A DNA stretch of 64,000 nt from Luscinia megarhynchos (taxonomy: Eukaryota > Chordata > Aves > Passeriformes > Turdidae). Location: contig JAPFBE010000003.1 in NCBI GenBank assembly GCA_034336665.1, forward strand, positions 64,585,352 to 64,649,351, written 5' to 3'. Position numbers and translations under genes: made by a program. The notes under the pieces are model-generated. The model did not search any database, was not told where the DNA came from, and worked only from the letters and a program-made list of their open reading frames with translations. Of this stretch, positions 1 through 14,091 are shown in pieces; position 1 is the first letter of the stretch, and each line of letters begins with the position of its first letter.

Positions 1-3000
1 GTGCTTGTGGTTCAGCTGTGAAAACCTGACACTGGTAGGTTTTCTTTTCCAGAATGAAAACAAACCCAGCAGGGTTTAATTGGATATCTGTGGGAGCTTG
101 TCCCTGTGTTGAACTTCTATTTTTCCCTGATTTATTTACATGGATGCATATATGAATAGAGAAAAGCAGATTGTGATTCCAACCCATTAAGGAAACTCTT
201 CTGAAAACATAACAGGGAAGAAAAAACATCAAGGGGTTTTGTTCTGATTACTCATGTGTAATTTTCTGAAAGCTGTGAAAGAGAAAAGGCAGTGTTGCTA
301 ATTGTTAAATGGGCTATGATCCAAGAGCCACAGCCAGCAGCCATTGGAGAAAGGTATATATTGGAGGTTTGGAGGATTTTTTTTATAATCCAGGCACAGC
401 TGGGAGGCAGGCAAGGCCACTGGTGATGCCATTTCCTATACAAAGTGGTCAGTATTTCTTGTTTTCCAGTTGTTTCTCTTTGCAAGAATTATGTCATTAT
501 GTGTCTGTTTCTCATCCCTAGGAGACTTGGGATCGATGCTTCAAGAAGGTGATTAGTGGATATCAAGGCTTAGGGTTTGAAATTATCTAATTCAAAGGTG
601 AGGAAAAAATTGGAAGCAGGTGACTCAATGGGCTAAACAACCAGATCACATAATTCTTCTAATGTAAAGCACATATACACTGAAAGATGGAAGAGAACGA
701 AGTAACTCATTTCTAGAACTGCAGACAATCAGATTCGTAGGATCTAATGTAACTCTGATTAAAATTATTGTCAAAAGATAGAAGAGGAAAGCACTGGTTT
801 ATAAGCCTGCATGTTAAATATTTTTATTCTGTCACTGTAACTAGCATTTGAATATAGGTGTCACAGTAGGTTGAATCCCTTTGCCAGGCCTTGCAGACCT
901 GGATCACTGGACATCAGTCACTGTTCTGCCCTGCCCCACCAGTGTGAAGGTCATCCAAAGTTTTTGTCATGGATGAGTGTGCTGGGATTGTGTCAGGTGC
1001 ACTGATTCTGACAGCAGATGAATCTAGAGAGAAAGCAAGAAATCTATTTAAGTTCTCGTCTTCTCATCTGATTTTCTATAGGATAAAATGAGCATTTTGG
1101 AAATTGAATAAAGTCTTCTGCATGAGCTTGCAGGTTCCCTGCAATAGGAAAAATGTGGGGGAAAAAGGACCTAAAGTAGTAAGTGTTAATGTCATTAAAA
1201 GGCATTTACCCAAATAACTGAAATTACTCCAACACAGCTATAATCTTTTAGGGGGGACAATATAATTCTTTCAATGAATTGTTATTGATTCCTCATGTAA
1301 AAAGACAACCTTAGACCAAATTTTTAATTGTTAATGTAAAACATAAATGTCAAACTGATGAGAAGCTTGAGCACCTTCCAGTGAGACACCAGAGCTGTGA
1401 ACACCCAGCTGGCAGCTGAAGAAGGGACACAAGCTTCCAGTACTGCTACAGAAATGTAATTGAGAGCAAGCATGGCAGGCTTCAGAGCCAAGGGGGGTGA
1501 TGTGCCACTAGGGCTGATGCAGCAGCACTCCTGGTTTATCAACAGATAAACTCTGGGCCAATCCCTTGCACTAGTGCTATCCACAACACCCTTCCTATCA
1601 CTAGTAGGTATGTAACCACAACAGCTCTGTGGAACTGTAAAGGAAAATAAAAAGTTAAAAATTCTTTTCTGTTTTGTTTTAACGTGGCATTACATTGGGA
1701 GAAGCTTTTAACTAGTGTCTGGTTAAAAGTGTGTCCTTAAGATGTGCATTTGCAGCTCTGTGGGCTGTGGCTGTACAGTGCCATGAAAATGATGCCAGCT
1801 GTGCTTGTAGACCCTCCAGCACTTCAGTTTTAGTATCTCACCCCAAACTTTAAATAAAAAGATGGTATAGTAGTTTGTTTTCTTTTACTTCCAGTTTATT
1901 TATTTCTGTTTCATTGAAATGTTATATATTTAATGCTATTATATATTTAATATTCTTTATTATAAAATACAATAGAATCTCCCTGGTAGAACTGGCCATA
2001 GCATTAGAGTTCTAAAGATAGATTTAAGGACATTGAAAGGTCACTAGAAAGGGAATTTAAAAATTTATCTCCATAAATCTCAGCTAGATAAAAGAATGTA
2101 AATTTTGCATTTGTAAATTTTGTAGCTAACAGGAGTTTTGTACTCTTAGTAGAAGAGTGAGCCAGTGTTCATGAATTAATTGTAGTCACCCAACATTGTC
2201 ATCCTCTTGTGAAGTTTCAGCTTCCCTGTCTGTCATCATGGACACTGAGTCCTGCATGACTCAGTGTTGCATCAAAAATTTACTTGTGACTAAGAACAAC
2301 CTTAGCAAGACTGTGAAAATGCCCTGTTTTCTAGGGTCTTGGGAAGGTCTTCCATTGTGTTACAAAATGGGTATGTAGGTTTTATTTTTTATTTATTTAT
2401 TTATTTTATAATTTTTGTACGGGTTTAAATTTGCTATTCTTCTCATTCTTCCTCCATATGTCTCATCTGGTTATATGCATCTTTTATTTACTGTGTTGGC
2501 TATAATGAGAGGTCAGGAATGAAAGGATTGTGCTGCACATAAATAAAATGCAATGGATCTACACTGTGTGCTGCCACATGCTCTAAAGGTGAAGGCTGAA
2601 GCTTTTGTACTTTTGCATCTTCCTTGTGACAGTAAGTAAAAAAAGTATGGTCCAGATTTTTAAATGTCTAACTGCAGTGATTTCAGTTTCAGCAAAGAAC
2701 ATAATAGACAGAATCCAACAAATCTGCTGCAGCAGTGATGCCTCTATCCAGTATGAGAAACCTGAGTTGTTGGTGAATGCTCCTTGAGAAGTTTAGGGCT
2801 GTAAAACAAATCTTTATTCATATAACCTCAGTTTATCATATAAATAATTTTGACAAGTATTTTTCAGGTTTCTGGTGGGCTACTGCCATAAAAGGGAATG
2901 AATAGTATCAATTCTACTATCTCTTGCTGGAGCATAAATCAATCTGTCTGTAACATGCTTTGTGGAGTTAGTGTGGATGCAGAATCTGGCCCCTTGTCCC

Positions 3001-6000
3001 TGGTGGAAAGTAACATCTTAATTGGAGGGGTTTAGTGGGTATAATTACTTCAAGATCTCCCCTGACATTTCATAGGGCATTTCAGTTATTTAATAGTAAT
3101 AAACTCATAGCTGGGTCTCTGTGCCACCCTCTGTGAAAGTCCATGTTAAAGAAATTCTAGAGCACAAATGCCTTTCATTTAAAAAATCCCCTGTCAGCTA
3201 GTCTAGCTCTGCACTTCATTACCAGAAGCAGGGGGGTGTGGATTTTGCCAGCTTGTGGAGAGGAAATGACAGTAGCTCAAATAAGCAACAAAAACAAACT
3301 AGTGAGAAGCAACCTGAAAAATGAAGGTGAGTCAGTGTTGTTGTGTTGCATTCATTCACAGCTGCTTATTAGACTCTGGGAGTTTGTCTTCATGGAAACA
3401 GCAGGGCTGGATTGAGAGCAGAGGCTGCTGTGCAGCCTGGGAGGGCTGATGAGGAGCTGGTCCTGCCCTGTCCCAGTGCTGGCAGCCTGCAGGAGCCCTG
3501 GTGTCCCTGGTGCTGGGAGCAGAAAGTCTCTGTGCTGCCCAGGCAGCAGCCACAGCAAGGCTGTTTACTTCTCCAACAGATCCCAGTTATCCCTTTTAAT
3601 TTGCATGCAGAATTAATTACCTGTCCTTCCACACAGACGGCTTCAGAATAAAACACAGTACTCGGCTTTCATTTAAAGCTCCTTTCATACCAAAGCACTG
3701 GCTGGCAAGGCCCTGTATAACAAACCCTGACAGTCAAGTAATATCAGTTAGAGAAACTGAATTGGAAAAATTGATCTTGAAACTGTCCTCCAAAAGCTAC
3801 ATCTCAAGGTTACCTCCAGCCTGTGTATATGGAACAGAGTAGGAGGCACAAAACCCAGCTCCCTGGGGTGCACTCTTCTGTCATCCTTGTGTACAGGCAG
3901 AGAAATGGATGAATAAATCACACTGCTTTATATTTAAATATATGAAAACACACTTTTTTGCTGAAGTCATTTCACCTCATTCTTCATTTCATCAGTTTCT
4001 AGTTTCATTTTACAGAACAGATCACTGTTTGGTTTTTTTGTTAAAGCAACTGTGATATTTCATTAAAATGTTGGCAGCATGAGGCTCTGACTTTCTTACA
4101 AAAATAAATGCATTTTATATAACCTACCAAGTGTACTGACTGTTGCTTTTGCCCTTACCACTAACCTTAGCACATAAGGGCTGTAAAATGTTTGAAGTGT
4201 ATAGCAGACATTCACTAGCTTCAGAGGGGCTGCCTTTTCTTGAAGAAATCACATAAGAACCATTCAGACATACTGTCCTTCAATATTAATGGCACCCTCT
4301 CTCCTTTGTACATAGTAAAAAAATCAATTTGGTCACTTGGGGGATAAGAAGTCAATTCTTTTCACTGAAGTTATTTATGGGTTTAAATCCCTCATGCCCT
4401 AATGGAAGAACACTCCTACCATTATTAGCATTGCAGAAACACAGGCACTGAACGAGAGTACTAGGCACTTTATTCATATCTTCCTTACAATGAAGGAACA
4501 TGAGCAAACCCTTGATTTGAGTCTTTGTACCTAAAAAGACAATCAGCTCTGACAGGTGAAGAGACATCTTTTTAATCATACAATTGACAACTCTTTTTTA
4601 TTTTTTTTAATGAGAAAAAAATAATCTTTGCTTTTTGTCCAATTAATAATTTTTGCAATTCACTCGTCCTTGGACAATGTCCAGTTGTGACAACTTTTAT
4701 TATTAGTTAATTTTTTAAGAGTTCTGAAAATATTATCTTCACTGAAGGAGGAAGGTATTTCTTCTAAAACAAACTCATGAACCATATTACAAACATTTGG
4801 GAACATTTCAGCAAGTCTTACATCTTATTAATCTGATTGTGAGTTTGTCTCTTTTAATCTACTCTTAGAAGCCACCTAACAGAACCCTGTTCAGTTTTAA
4901 CATCCTCCAATTCCAGAATATACTGAGGAAAGACAGAAGCCCAGTCTTAGTCCCAGAGCAGTGTCCAGACCTCAGAGGGCCATGGCAACAATCCCATCTC
5001 AAGAATTTGTGTTTCTTAGGGAGAATTATCCTCCCTCCTGTAAAGAGGAAAAGTTGTGGCTGATAACCATGTAGAACCACAAAGGGCTTCCACATCACAG
5101 AAGAACATAAGCCACAGGACTTTTCCCCAGTTTTAATAATTACATGGCAAATGTCTGGACTGCACATTACTTCTATCTGCTGCCTCTGATCACGGGACTT
5201 GCCTCTTAATTCCTTCTAGCTCCCTTGTGGCTTCAGTTCAAAGCTTTTCCAAGCTTTGCAAAGGCAAATACAGAGAGAGGAAGCCAGTGTGCATTCCTCA
5301 TCAGTGCAGACTATTCTCTCTGCTATCACATATTCACACAGTAAAGTGAAACTTAGTCTAAGAATCAATGTTTGATTAATTCTGCCGAGCAGATAAATTC
5401 AGCCTCAAGTCAGTAACTCAACATAATAAGATTGCTTTTTTCCTCCAGAAAATAACTGACTGCAATAGCTTATTTTCCAGCGTGCTACAGAAGAAAATGC
5501 ACTTCCATGTTTCAGCTCATTTCACCCATACATCAAAATGCAATGATTTCAAAATTACATGAATGCCACCTCATTTCAGTTGTACAGCAGAAAGAGCACA
5601 GGTTAAAAAGTACTTTTATACTCCAGATAACTTTATTTTTCAAATTTTGACTTTTCCTCCTTTGAAGCAAAGGCATCAAATGTAACTCTGAGGACTGGAG
5701 AGCCTGCAGCATGATATTGATGATATTAAGAATTTTTTCCAGTGTAAGTGATTTTCTGATATCTGTCTCATATTCATTAACTGTGTCTCAACTTCACTGA
5801 CCTTATCTGAGTTTATGTGATATACCAAGATGACAGAACAAAAATTTTTCTATTTTGTACAACTACTACTTGCAGCTCTAAAGCCTTTAAAGTGTGCTTC
5901 ACTTGGCTCAGCAACTAAGAAAATACATTTGTTTTACTTACCCTTGGATCTGTTATTTCTGAAGATCAAAAGATAATGTTGTGCTTCTTTGATGATTGAA

Positions 6001-6890
6001 AGTGTTTGATAACATTTAATACCTTTAGCATGATTCATAAAATACCAAGCAGCGTTCTTATATCTTAACTAGCTCAGAGTGTGACTTGCATAATATGCAC
6101 AGATCTATCAAACACTGTCTCTGGCTCATCACTGAAGCAATTTCACCCGAGGGCTGATGGCAGCCTTCCTCACAGTCAGGGCACATACACAAGAGCAAGG
6201 ACTGCACCTGCTTTTCTAATCAGCCCGCTGCTCACCAGAGGAGGAGGAGGAAAGCCCCACCCTGCACCTGCAGGGCTAACTCAACTTTTTTCTCAACTTT
6301 ATGATTAAATTTTTTATCTAAGAAATTAATATGCAAAATTGGAACTTACTAAAGCTCATTCCTTGAGGGTATATATAATTATGCAGATATGAACAGAACA
6401 CAGCTTACACATTTCACATTTCCACAGAAAAACATGGACCGAGAGCCAGATTTTCCTTGTCATTCTAGTCACTGACTACTTTTAAGAATCTGGTCCAAAA
6501 TATATACATTTTCCCCCCTAATCAAAATTTGAATGTTTCAGTTAAACCTATTTTAAAAGAAAATTAATTCATGTTATTTAAAAGACTAACTGCAGATACA
6601 TCTGTGCACAATATTTTTTCCTTAGTTGCCAGTTAATTATTGCAACAGCACACCCCAAGGATTGTGTTCATGTGAGATAACACTTCTCTCAGGTCACTGA
6701 CAATTGGTTCACAAACCACCTTTGAGGTCTGTGTTATCTCGGCATAACATGCAATTTCAAGGAATCAACTTCTTAATTCTAATCCATTTTTTTACCTAGA
6801 GATCATTTTCTTGAGCATTTCTTGAAGGTTTAAATTTTAAAGCCTTACATAATACAAAATACAAAAACACAGCCAAGGTAGTTTCAAGGT
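1..6890. other. Intergenic, no gene recognised
   Basis: AT-rich unique DNA. The open frames (all 103 codons or fewer) have no family resemblance, and several overlap on opposite strands. A GC-richer patch at 3400-3560 yields stacked frames on both strands from composition alone. An octamer/homeodomain-like cluster at 3598-3620 is discussed in the findings. Confidence 0.7.
2380..2410. repeat. T-rich (ATTT)n simple repeat
   Basis: This is an ATTT-type tetranucleotide tract with a few interruptions. Confidence 0.9.
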
Positions 6891-7235
6891 CATAGAACCA
6901 TAGAATATCCTGGGAAACTCAAGGACCATCAAATCCAACTCCTGTCGCTGCACAGGACAACCCAAGAGTCAGACCATGTGCCCAAAAGCATTGCTCAAAC
7001 ACTTCTTGAACTCTGTCAGGCTGGTGCTGTGTCCATTTCCCTGGGGAGCTGTTCCAGTGCCTGACCAGCCTGTGGGTGAAGAAACTTTTCCTTAGACTCA
7101 GCCTAAATCTCCTGAGTCAGCTTCAGGCCATTCCCTTGGGTCCTGTCACTGGGCACCCCAGGGAAGAGATCAGTGCCTGCCCTTCCTCTTCCCCTCAAGG
7201 GGAAACCCTAGACTGCAATGAGGTGTGCCCTCATG
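6891..7235 (-). mobile_element. CR1 LINE fragment with intact 3' end
   Basis: Read on the minus strand, this ends with two octamers, ATTCTATG then GTTCTATG, the hallmark terminus of CR1 retrotransposons. Plus-strand landmarks typical of the CR1 3' part are CTGGGGAGCTGTTCCAGTG, CCTGACCAGCCTGTGGGTGA and TAGACTGCAATGAGG. It is a 5'-truncated copy of about 345 bp, the usual fate of CR1 insertions. The short open frame through it is not functional. Confidence 0.93.
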
Positions 7236-10200
7236 ATGGTCACAGGATTAAAATTATTAAAATACCAGCAAGCCTGAGCTTTGTTCTGTCTCCCTCACAA
7301 AAATTACCTAGAGCCAGAACAAAAATAAAAAAAATGAAAAAATATGTTACCTTTAGATTAGTAATTGTGGTTGTTCTGAAGTTCTGAATTAAGACAAATA
7401 TTCAAAAAGGTGCAGGGGGAAATCTGCAGAAGAAAAATCCAAACGTAGAGTTGTTTATGGGAGAAAATAACTTCCATGAAATGCCATCATTTTGGGGCTT
7501 TCAGCATCAGAAGTAGCATAAAATGCCATATAATTAATTTGTTAAACGTCTTTTAATTGCTTCTTTTGTCTCAATAAATGGCATCTTCTGCTTACACTCT
7601 GGATGTGAGTTGTAGTTTTCATGAACCCTCCTTGATTCAGAGAGTCAGAGGGAAGAGCAACTCTCATCACTGGTAACATAATAGTGACCAATGCAAGATC
7701 TATGAATAGCATCTTATGAGACTAAGTAGGCACAGAAAGCCAGCTTGCAAAGCCAGGTGAGTAGAGGTTACCTACTGGAACCCACTCTGGCACACTAGAA
7801 AAGATGATATTTCTTTCTTTTCTGCATAAATGAGGAAGGCAGAGAAACTGTTTCTGCAGTCTTGCACTGCCTGCCCAGCAGCTCCAAAGAACAAAGACTT
7901 CAGGTACTAAAGTATACTAATGATCCTAAAAATATAAAGATTAAAAAAAGAAAAGCAACCCAAACCTGTAATTAAACCTTTCTTTGAGATAGCAAGTGTT
8001 TTTCTGAAGTGTGAAGAACTGCAAAAATCGGTGTGTCGGGCAGGTAGGAGGAAGAACACAGGTTCCACCAAGGCAGCAGCAGTGCTGATGAGTGTGGTGG
8101 GAGGTGTGGGCACAGCTCTGCCACACACCACAGGAGATGGCTGAAGTACTGCCACAGCCTGTGAACAAAAGCTTTTTCCTCCTTAGAACATCACTGGCTC
8201 AGGACAACGTGCTCAAGTCTAATTTTTCTGTTCAAGTATGAATTTCCAAACTCATGAGAATCTGGGGTCCAGCATGCCAAGTTTCCCTCAGCTCTGCTGG
8301 GGATTGGAAATATACTGAGTTATTTCCCCCAGTAAGGCACATGCTGTCCCCTGTGTGACATGATCAGAGCAGCCTGGCTCTGTGAGGGCCTATTTTGAGT
8401 CAGACTGTGACAGTTCCCCAGGTGCATTGCACTGGATGATCCATTGTAAATGGTTGCATGAAGGTGAGGTACCCTGCCTTAGCTACTGCACTACACCTGG
8501 GACTACAGATAAGAACATATTTCTTGTCTGGTTAAGTAGGATTAAAATCCAAGAAGATATTTTCTGTAAAATTCCCAAGTCAATAAATTAATCATTGGCC
8601 TGTGTATATAAGGTGAATTACTTGGACAAGTAGACAAAGCATCCCAAAGACAAGTGAAAAAATTACCAAGTTGTCAGAGTTTTTTATTATTAAAAAAGGA
8701 ATCATGTTGGTGCTCTTTTATCTGTGAATAAATTCTGCAGTAAATACAAAGTAATTCTGAAGGATCTTGTTATATAAATGCATACTAAGTATCCTGACTG
8801 ATAGAAGAGTTTTAGCAGGGTAGACATGGCTTTTGTATTATTTTTGCTGGAAAACATAATACTTCCCCTCTAACCTCCTTAAAATCCTTACCACTCCAAA
8901 ATAAATGAAAACAGAATTTCAGACACAAATATATGAATTTTAAATGCATTTATCTACTGCATAAATTTTCACCTAGATAGAATCACCTGTATCATTTCAT
9001 AAGAAAAACTTCCTCATGTAAAATAGGAGTGAGGAAAAGGGAAGAATAAAGGACTTACAAGGACTGTGAGCTGTAAACCTTCAGTTTTCCAACACATACA
9101 TAAGAAATCAGGAGTAGATATAAAAATAGCATTAAAATCTTAGTTAAAACTAACCCAATCTATTTCTAGATCTGTATTAAACACAAATCACAATGACACA
9201 TGCTCCCCTTCCAGAATATCAGATGATCCAACCATTATTTCAATCCCAAAGGAGGTCCCACAAGACCAATAGCCACTCTCCCTGTGCAACCTGTATAAAG
9301 CAATGTACATATAGAGCAGGATAGCTCATTACTCATAGTTTTCATTAAAAAGCTTCTTTCCTGACTTTACCTGACATCACTAAAAACACTCTGTTTCAGG
9401 CACCTGATTCCTGGACTAGTTAAACTATATGTGGTTTTAGTTTGTTTAAAGAAAAGAGGGCAGAAGATGGTTGCCTTTATTTCTGTTTTTCTCAGTCAAA
9501 AACTGTGCTTGATGAAATTAGTAAATAGAAAATACTGGGTTTAGTATAGTTTAAAAATGAAGAAAAATTTGGAAAATATTCTAGAACAGGCTTCAGCCTT
9601 TGAAAAAGGGAGCTATAAATGTCACAATCATCTAAATCTTAGTGGCACACAAGCTGCTCAAAAATGAAGTTCAATAGCACATCCTCCTCAGCTGCACATG
9701 GCCATGGTAACAATTGATCCTGAAAGGTAGCAGTGGAACAATGGAAGAACTTCAGAGATTCACTGTTTTATGTTTCAGAGCCAGAAGCTCTGAGAAAAAC
9801 TCCAAACCCAGGCTACACTGCTGTTTTAACTCTTAAGCAGACAATAAATTAAGTGTGAGCTATGCCCTTCCCAAATGCAGGGGTTAATGGAGCCTCTTCC
9901 CTGTGGGAAGGCCTTACAATTGCTCTCCTGCTGATGTTAATGGGAAACCCTGCAAGCATTTCCTTCTCTATGAGCACAGTGCCTCTGGGCCTCCACACAG
10001 GTCCATGAGAGTGATTCATCAACATGGGCTGTGGCTAGCACTAATGAAGAGGGGGAAAAAAGAGAAAATTGAAGGTTTCCATATGCTTTCCCATGGTTCA
10101 TTGCCCATCAATTCTCATCTACTATCCATGAGCTGGACTCTAGCCCTCCAGCTCTGTCTTTGCCTGAGCCACAGAGAAATCCAGGGGCTTGTTACACTTT

Positions 10201-12424
10201 AGAAGAGCTTACCTGAAAGGGCAAGAAAATCCTTGCCCTCCAGAGAAAAAAAGGGTAAAAGAGAGATACAATTTTTTTAAAATGGAATAGAAATACAAGA
10301 CCTCAACCTAATACACTCTTCCTGTTGCTGGACATGTTGAATGACTAACAAATACACCTCATAAATTTAGGTTTTTTCCTGCTGGAAGCCAAGTTCAGAA
10401 TTTCATGTCAATGACTAGAACCAGTATAAACTTACTAAGTTTCATCTTCTTAGAGAAACACGCTTGAAGAGATTATTTCCCTCCTAATAATCACACAATA
10501 ATAAATATTGTACCTGTAGAGTAGAATACCAGTCTGGAATAAACTAGAAAAGTTTGATTTACTTTCCTTTTGGATTATAGATTAACCAGAAAGGATCAGC
10601 CATCCTACTAACCCTTTCTTGCTCACTGGATTCCAGTCTAGTAGAACTGTACACAGATTAAAGCACTGCAGCACTAAGCACATTGCAGATATCTAGCCTT
10701 ATGCATATTAAGATTTCAATATTTTTGGCATTTCCATTTCAGAATATTTGTCATAAATGACAAGAAGTGGAAATAGAAACAAACTCAGAGGAGTCATGGA
10801 TCTTCTAGAAGTAATGAAGAAATGACAGAATTACTAGGTTTGTAAAACTAAAATTAAAATTTTAAATTAAATTAAAATTAACAGTTTTAAGTATTCTTGT
10901 TTTTCATAATTCTGCTATCTTTATCTTCCAAGGACACTAAATAGTTAAAACAAAATTTTGTCTTTTCTCCCCTACACTTAAAAGTTACTGACTCCTTATA
11001 GCTTTATTTTAAAAGTAATTTAGAAGCACCTAAACTCCAAAACCAGAGGTTTTTCAAATAGCAGTCATCACACTGACCAGTAGCAAAGCCCAGTGCCATT
11101 CTGTGTTCATGTCCAGTTGATTATTTGTCATTTTCCTGGCCTGGTTAAACAAAAATTCTCATCCTAAAAGACAGAAGTTTCTTGGGATATTACCCAAACC
11201 ATCAGTGTCAGATAGGTCCTGGGGAATGCAATAGAGCCTGAGGAGCTAGTGAACAAGGAGACATCAATGTACAGATAAATGCCACAAAGAAAAATCCTCT
11301 GAACAGCAAGGATATTTTGCACCTCTGTCAGTACTTTTTCATTTCATGTATTTAATAGTGCACTCTCATCACAGTAACCACAAAAAGAATTAGAATTTCT
11401 AAGGCTTTTCATGATCAGAGCAACTATTCTTTCCTTAGAAGTGTTAAATTATTACAACTGTCACTCTACTTTCATGTGCATTGAACTCACCTCTCTAACA
11501 GGCATTAATTTTACTCAATATTGAATCCACTGTCATTTCCACATCTCAGTCCAAAAGGAGGCTGTCAAAGTTATTCAAACTTATTCAAAGTTATCTCAAT
11601 TACTTGAGATAATAAATCACAGTGTTTAGTCCCAATCCCACTGAACTGGAAACCACAGAGAAGGTGTTGCAGAACTGTCAAGCAAAGCTCTGTACATAAA
11701 GAAAAAGTGCTCACCATTTCTCTAAGCTGCTCCCAACAAACTGTACCTCTCTGTTCTTTGATATTCACAGAAGAAAAGTCACACAGCTCCTCCAAAACAA
11801 AACATCCCTTCCAGTGTGTAGGACATGGAGCGTGCAGTTGAGATGCAAATTCAAATGATGCTCTGCTGCTGACTTCCTCTATCAATTTTAGCATTTTCTC
11901 CTCCAGGAATTCAGGTCTCTGCAGGACAAGAGGCTGTGTGGGAGCCAGGGCCACTACAGCCAGTAGAATCCCAAGAACCAGGCAGCTAAGCAGAGGTGTG
12001 AGACTAACAACCTCTTCACTCTGATGGCAGCTCTGATTTCAGCCCCCCTGAGTACAATGGGAACATTCACAATTCGAGTGAAAGCATGCACAATTCGGAT
12101 GCCTGAACATATGGGTCTAAATCTAAACTTATGGGGAGATGAGCTAGACCTTACTGTCACATCAACAGGACATAGAAATAAGCTAACTAGTTTACTTGGC
12201 TGGGATTTGTTGTCTACCAGGGAAAATTGATGTATTAATAATTTCCTCAAAGACAAATATATGAGATAAAACTGAAAAAAAAGTAGTAATAGAAGTGAGA
12301 GGGGGAAAAGGCTATGCAATATCTATGAGGAGCTTATCAAAGAGAACAGAGCTGGGCTCTTCACAATGCTGTATATTGGGAGGATTATATACGACCATCA
12401 GATGAAAAAAAGTATACTCTAGCT
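7236..12424. other. Intergenic, no gene recognised
   Basis: AT-rich unique sequence with no recognisable repeats except the small hairpin at 11591. The two abutting minus-strand frames at 11571-11954 (127 codons) and 11954-12319 (121 codons) do not resemble any family I know. Confidence 0.65.
11591..11612. repeat. Perfect 9-bp inverted repeat
   Basis: TTATCTCAA (11591-11599) and TTGAGATAA (11604-11612) are exact reverse complements around a 4-nt loop. Two TTATTCAAA repeats lie just upstream. No transcript or terminator role can be assigned. Confidence 0.9.
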
Positions 12425-12612
12425 GGCTATGTAAACTTTTGCACTGTGAGGATAGTGAACAGTGGAAGAGCTTCCCAGAGAGATTGTGCCATTTCTGCCC
12501 TTAAAGATTTTCAAGAACAGGTGGAATAATTCTAAGCAGACAGCTGGCTCCTCATGGCTGACCACTGCCTGCTACAGATTGGACTAGACACCTTCTGAGT
12601 TACTCCGGCAGA
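12425..12612 (+). mobile_element. Old, diverged CR1 LINE fragment
   Basis: The segment CACTGTGAGGATAGTGAACA, then GAAGAGCTTCCCAGAGAG, then GATTGGACTAGACACCTTCT follows the order of the CR1 3' region in sense orientation. Divergence is heavy and the terminal octamers are lost. Confidence 0.7.
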
Positions 12613-12760
12613 GAAATCTGTCATCTCTATTCTAATATGGAAATGCAGAATTCATTTTCTGCATTCTTTCTCCACATGGCAAAGGTTTCAGCTAAGCAGT
12701 CTTGAAAGTCTAAAGTCCTAGAGTGAGTTACCTTCTCCTTTTCTGGCATTTGCTCTTTTC

Positions 12761-12795
12761 AAAAAAAACAAAAAAAAAAAAAAAAAAAAAAAAAA
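12761..12795. repeat. Poly(A) tract
   Basis: This is a run of 35 bases, A except for one C at position 12769. No retrocopy ending here was recognised upstream other than the old CR1 at 12425-12612, which would not carry a poly(A) tail. Confidence 0.95.
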
Positions 12796-14060
12796 CACCC
12801 CACCAAACCAAATTAAATTAGAAACATGGAATCATTCTGACATTCGAATCAGAAAAAACTTCTCAGATCATTGACTTCAGCTGTAAGGGGGAAAAGTGAG
12901 GGGGATGTGTAATTCTAAATATTGTGCTCTATTGATACTTCCAAGAAAGCACATCTTAGACATCTTTGGACCTTTCATGTGTCAAAAGCCCGGGAGAAAT
13001 GTTATCACTGCTGCCAGCACAGAAAAGCAAGACATCAGGTGGTACACAGTTAGGTTTATTGAAGTGCAGATCACATTCTTCCCCGAAAAAGTACAAAAGA
13101 CAAACCACCTGCCCTTTTAAACAGTGATTTCATATCAGCATTTTAATTTCCACTTGATACTGATCTCCATAAACATTAAAGCATAACCTTTGTCAGATGC
13201 CCATGTTTACCCACCACAATCTCATTATTAATATAATTTTATTTAATATGGAGCATTTGATGTACAAGTACAACTGGGACAAGTCCCTATGGTTAATATT
13301 CATTTTAGCTATATGGCTATTATGTTGCTGAGGGCTATCTGCAGCTGCATCAAAGACAGTATGAATACACAGAACAGTGCTGAGTCCACAGAGCCATGAG
13401 AGCGTGAGCTGGCTTTTATTCTCTTCTCTTGCATCAGCAGCATTTCCAAACCATGTTTTAATGAGCACCAGCATGAGCAAAAACAATCGATTGGATAGTC
13501 AGCAAGCCCTCCAGCTATATCCTGATTAGGCAGAAGTGATAGGTAAAGAGCCATATTTTTACTCATATCCTGGGAAAATGTGTAAAAAACAATGTCATAT
13601 GAGCTCTGCCCTACGAGTTCTACAGTGTTTCATAAAAAATCATATTATTGCATCTTCTCATGCACTTATTGGCCCTTCCCATTTCTGAGGCAGCAGAATC
13701 CATACCTGCATTACTCAACACATACTTACCCATATTTCCCTTTCTTAGGTGCCATCACACAACAGCCGTACTAAAATTTTTTTTAAAATTACATATTAAA
13801 ACAAAGCACCCACACAAACCTAAATTTTCTTTTTACAATTTTGTTAAACATACTTACCCTCCAGTTCTGGAAGGAGATTGCTAATGACTCACTCTTTCAA
13901 CGTTATATCTATCATAGCTCTACTTCTCATGTTGTTGTCACTAACAATATTTAACAGTCCAACTACAACCACAAAAGGGCGAAGGTTAAAGTAGAAAAGA
14001 CATTTAACACTTCTTCCTTCCCAGCCTGAGAAGTGGCTAAATTGGTTTTTCTTTCTTTTG

Positions 14061-14091
14061 GAAATATTCTCATGTAGAAATATTCTCATGT
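14061..14091. repeat. Tandem duplication of a 16-bp unit
   Basis: GAAATATTCTCATGT occurs at 14061-14075 and again at 14077-14091, separated by one A. It is a recent-looking short duplication. Confidence 0.95.

Noticed and set aside
3352..3656. Four overlapping frames on both strands in a GC-richer patch
   Set aside because: Stacked opposite-strand frames of 65-88 codons in a GC-rich patch reflect composition. No domain or splice structure was recognised.
7076..7387. 103-codon plus-strand frame
   Set aside because: Its first half is antisense CR1 sequence and the rest is AT-rich flank, so it is not a gene.
11571..12319. Two abutting minus-strand frames (127 and 121 codons), the second starting with a hydrophobic leader-like stretch
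   Set aside because: The leader-like run comes from a T-rich tract. The rest resembles nothing known and the frames are not joined by credible splice sites.
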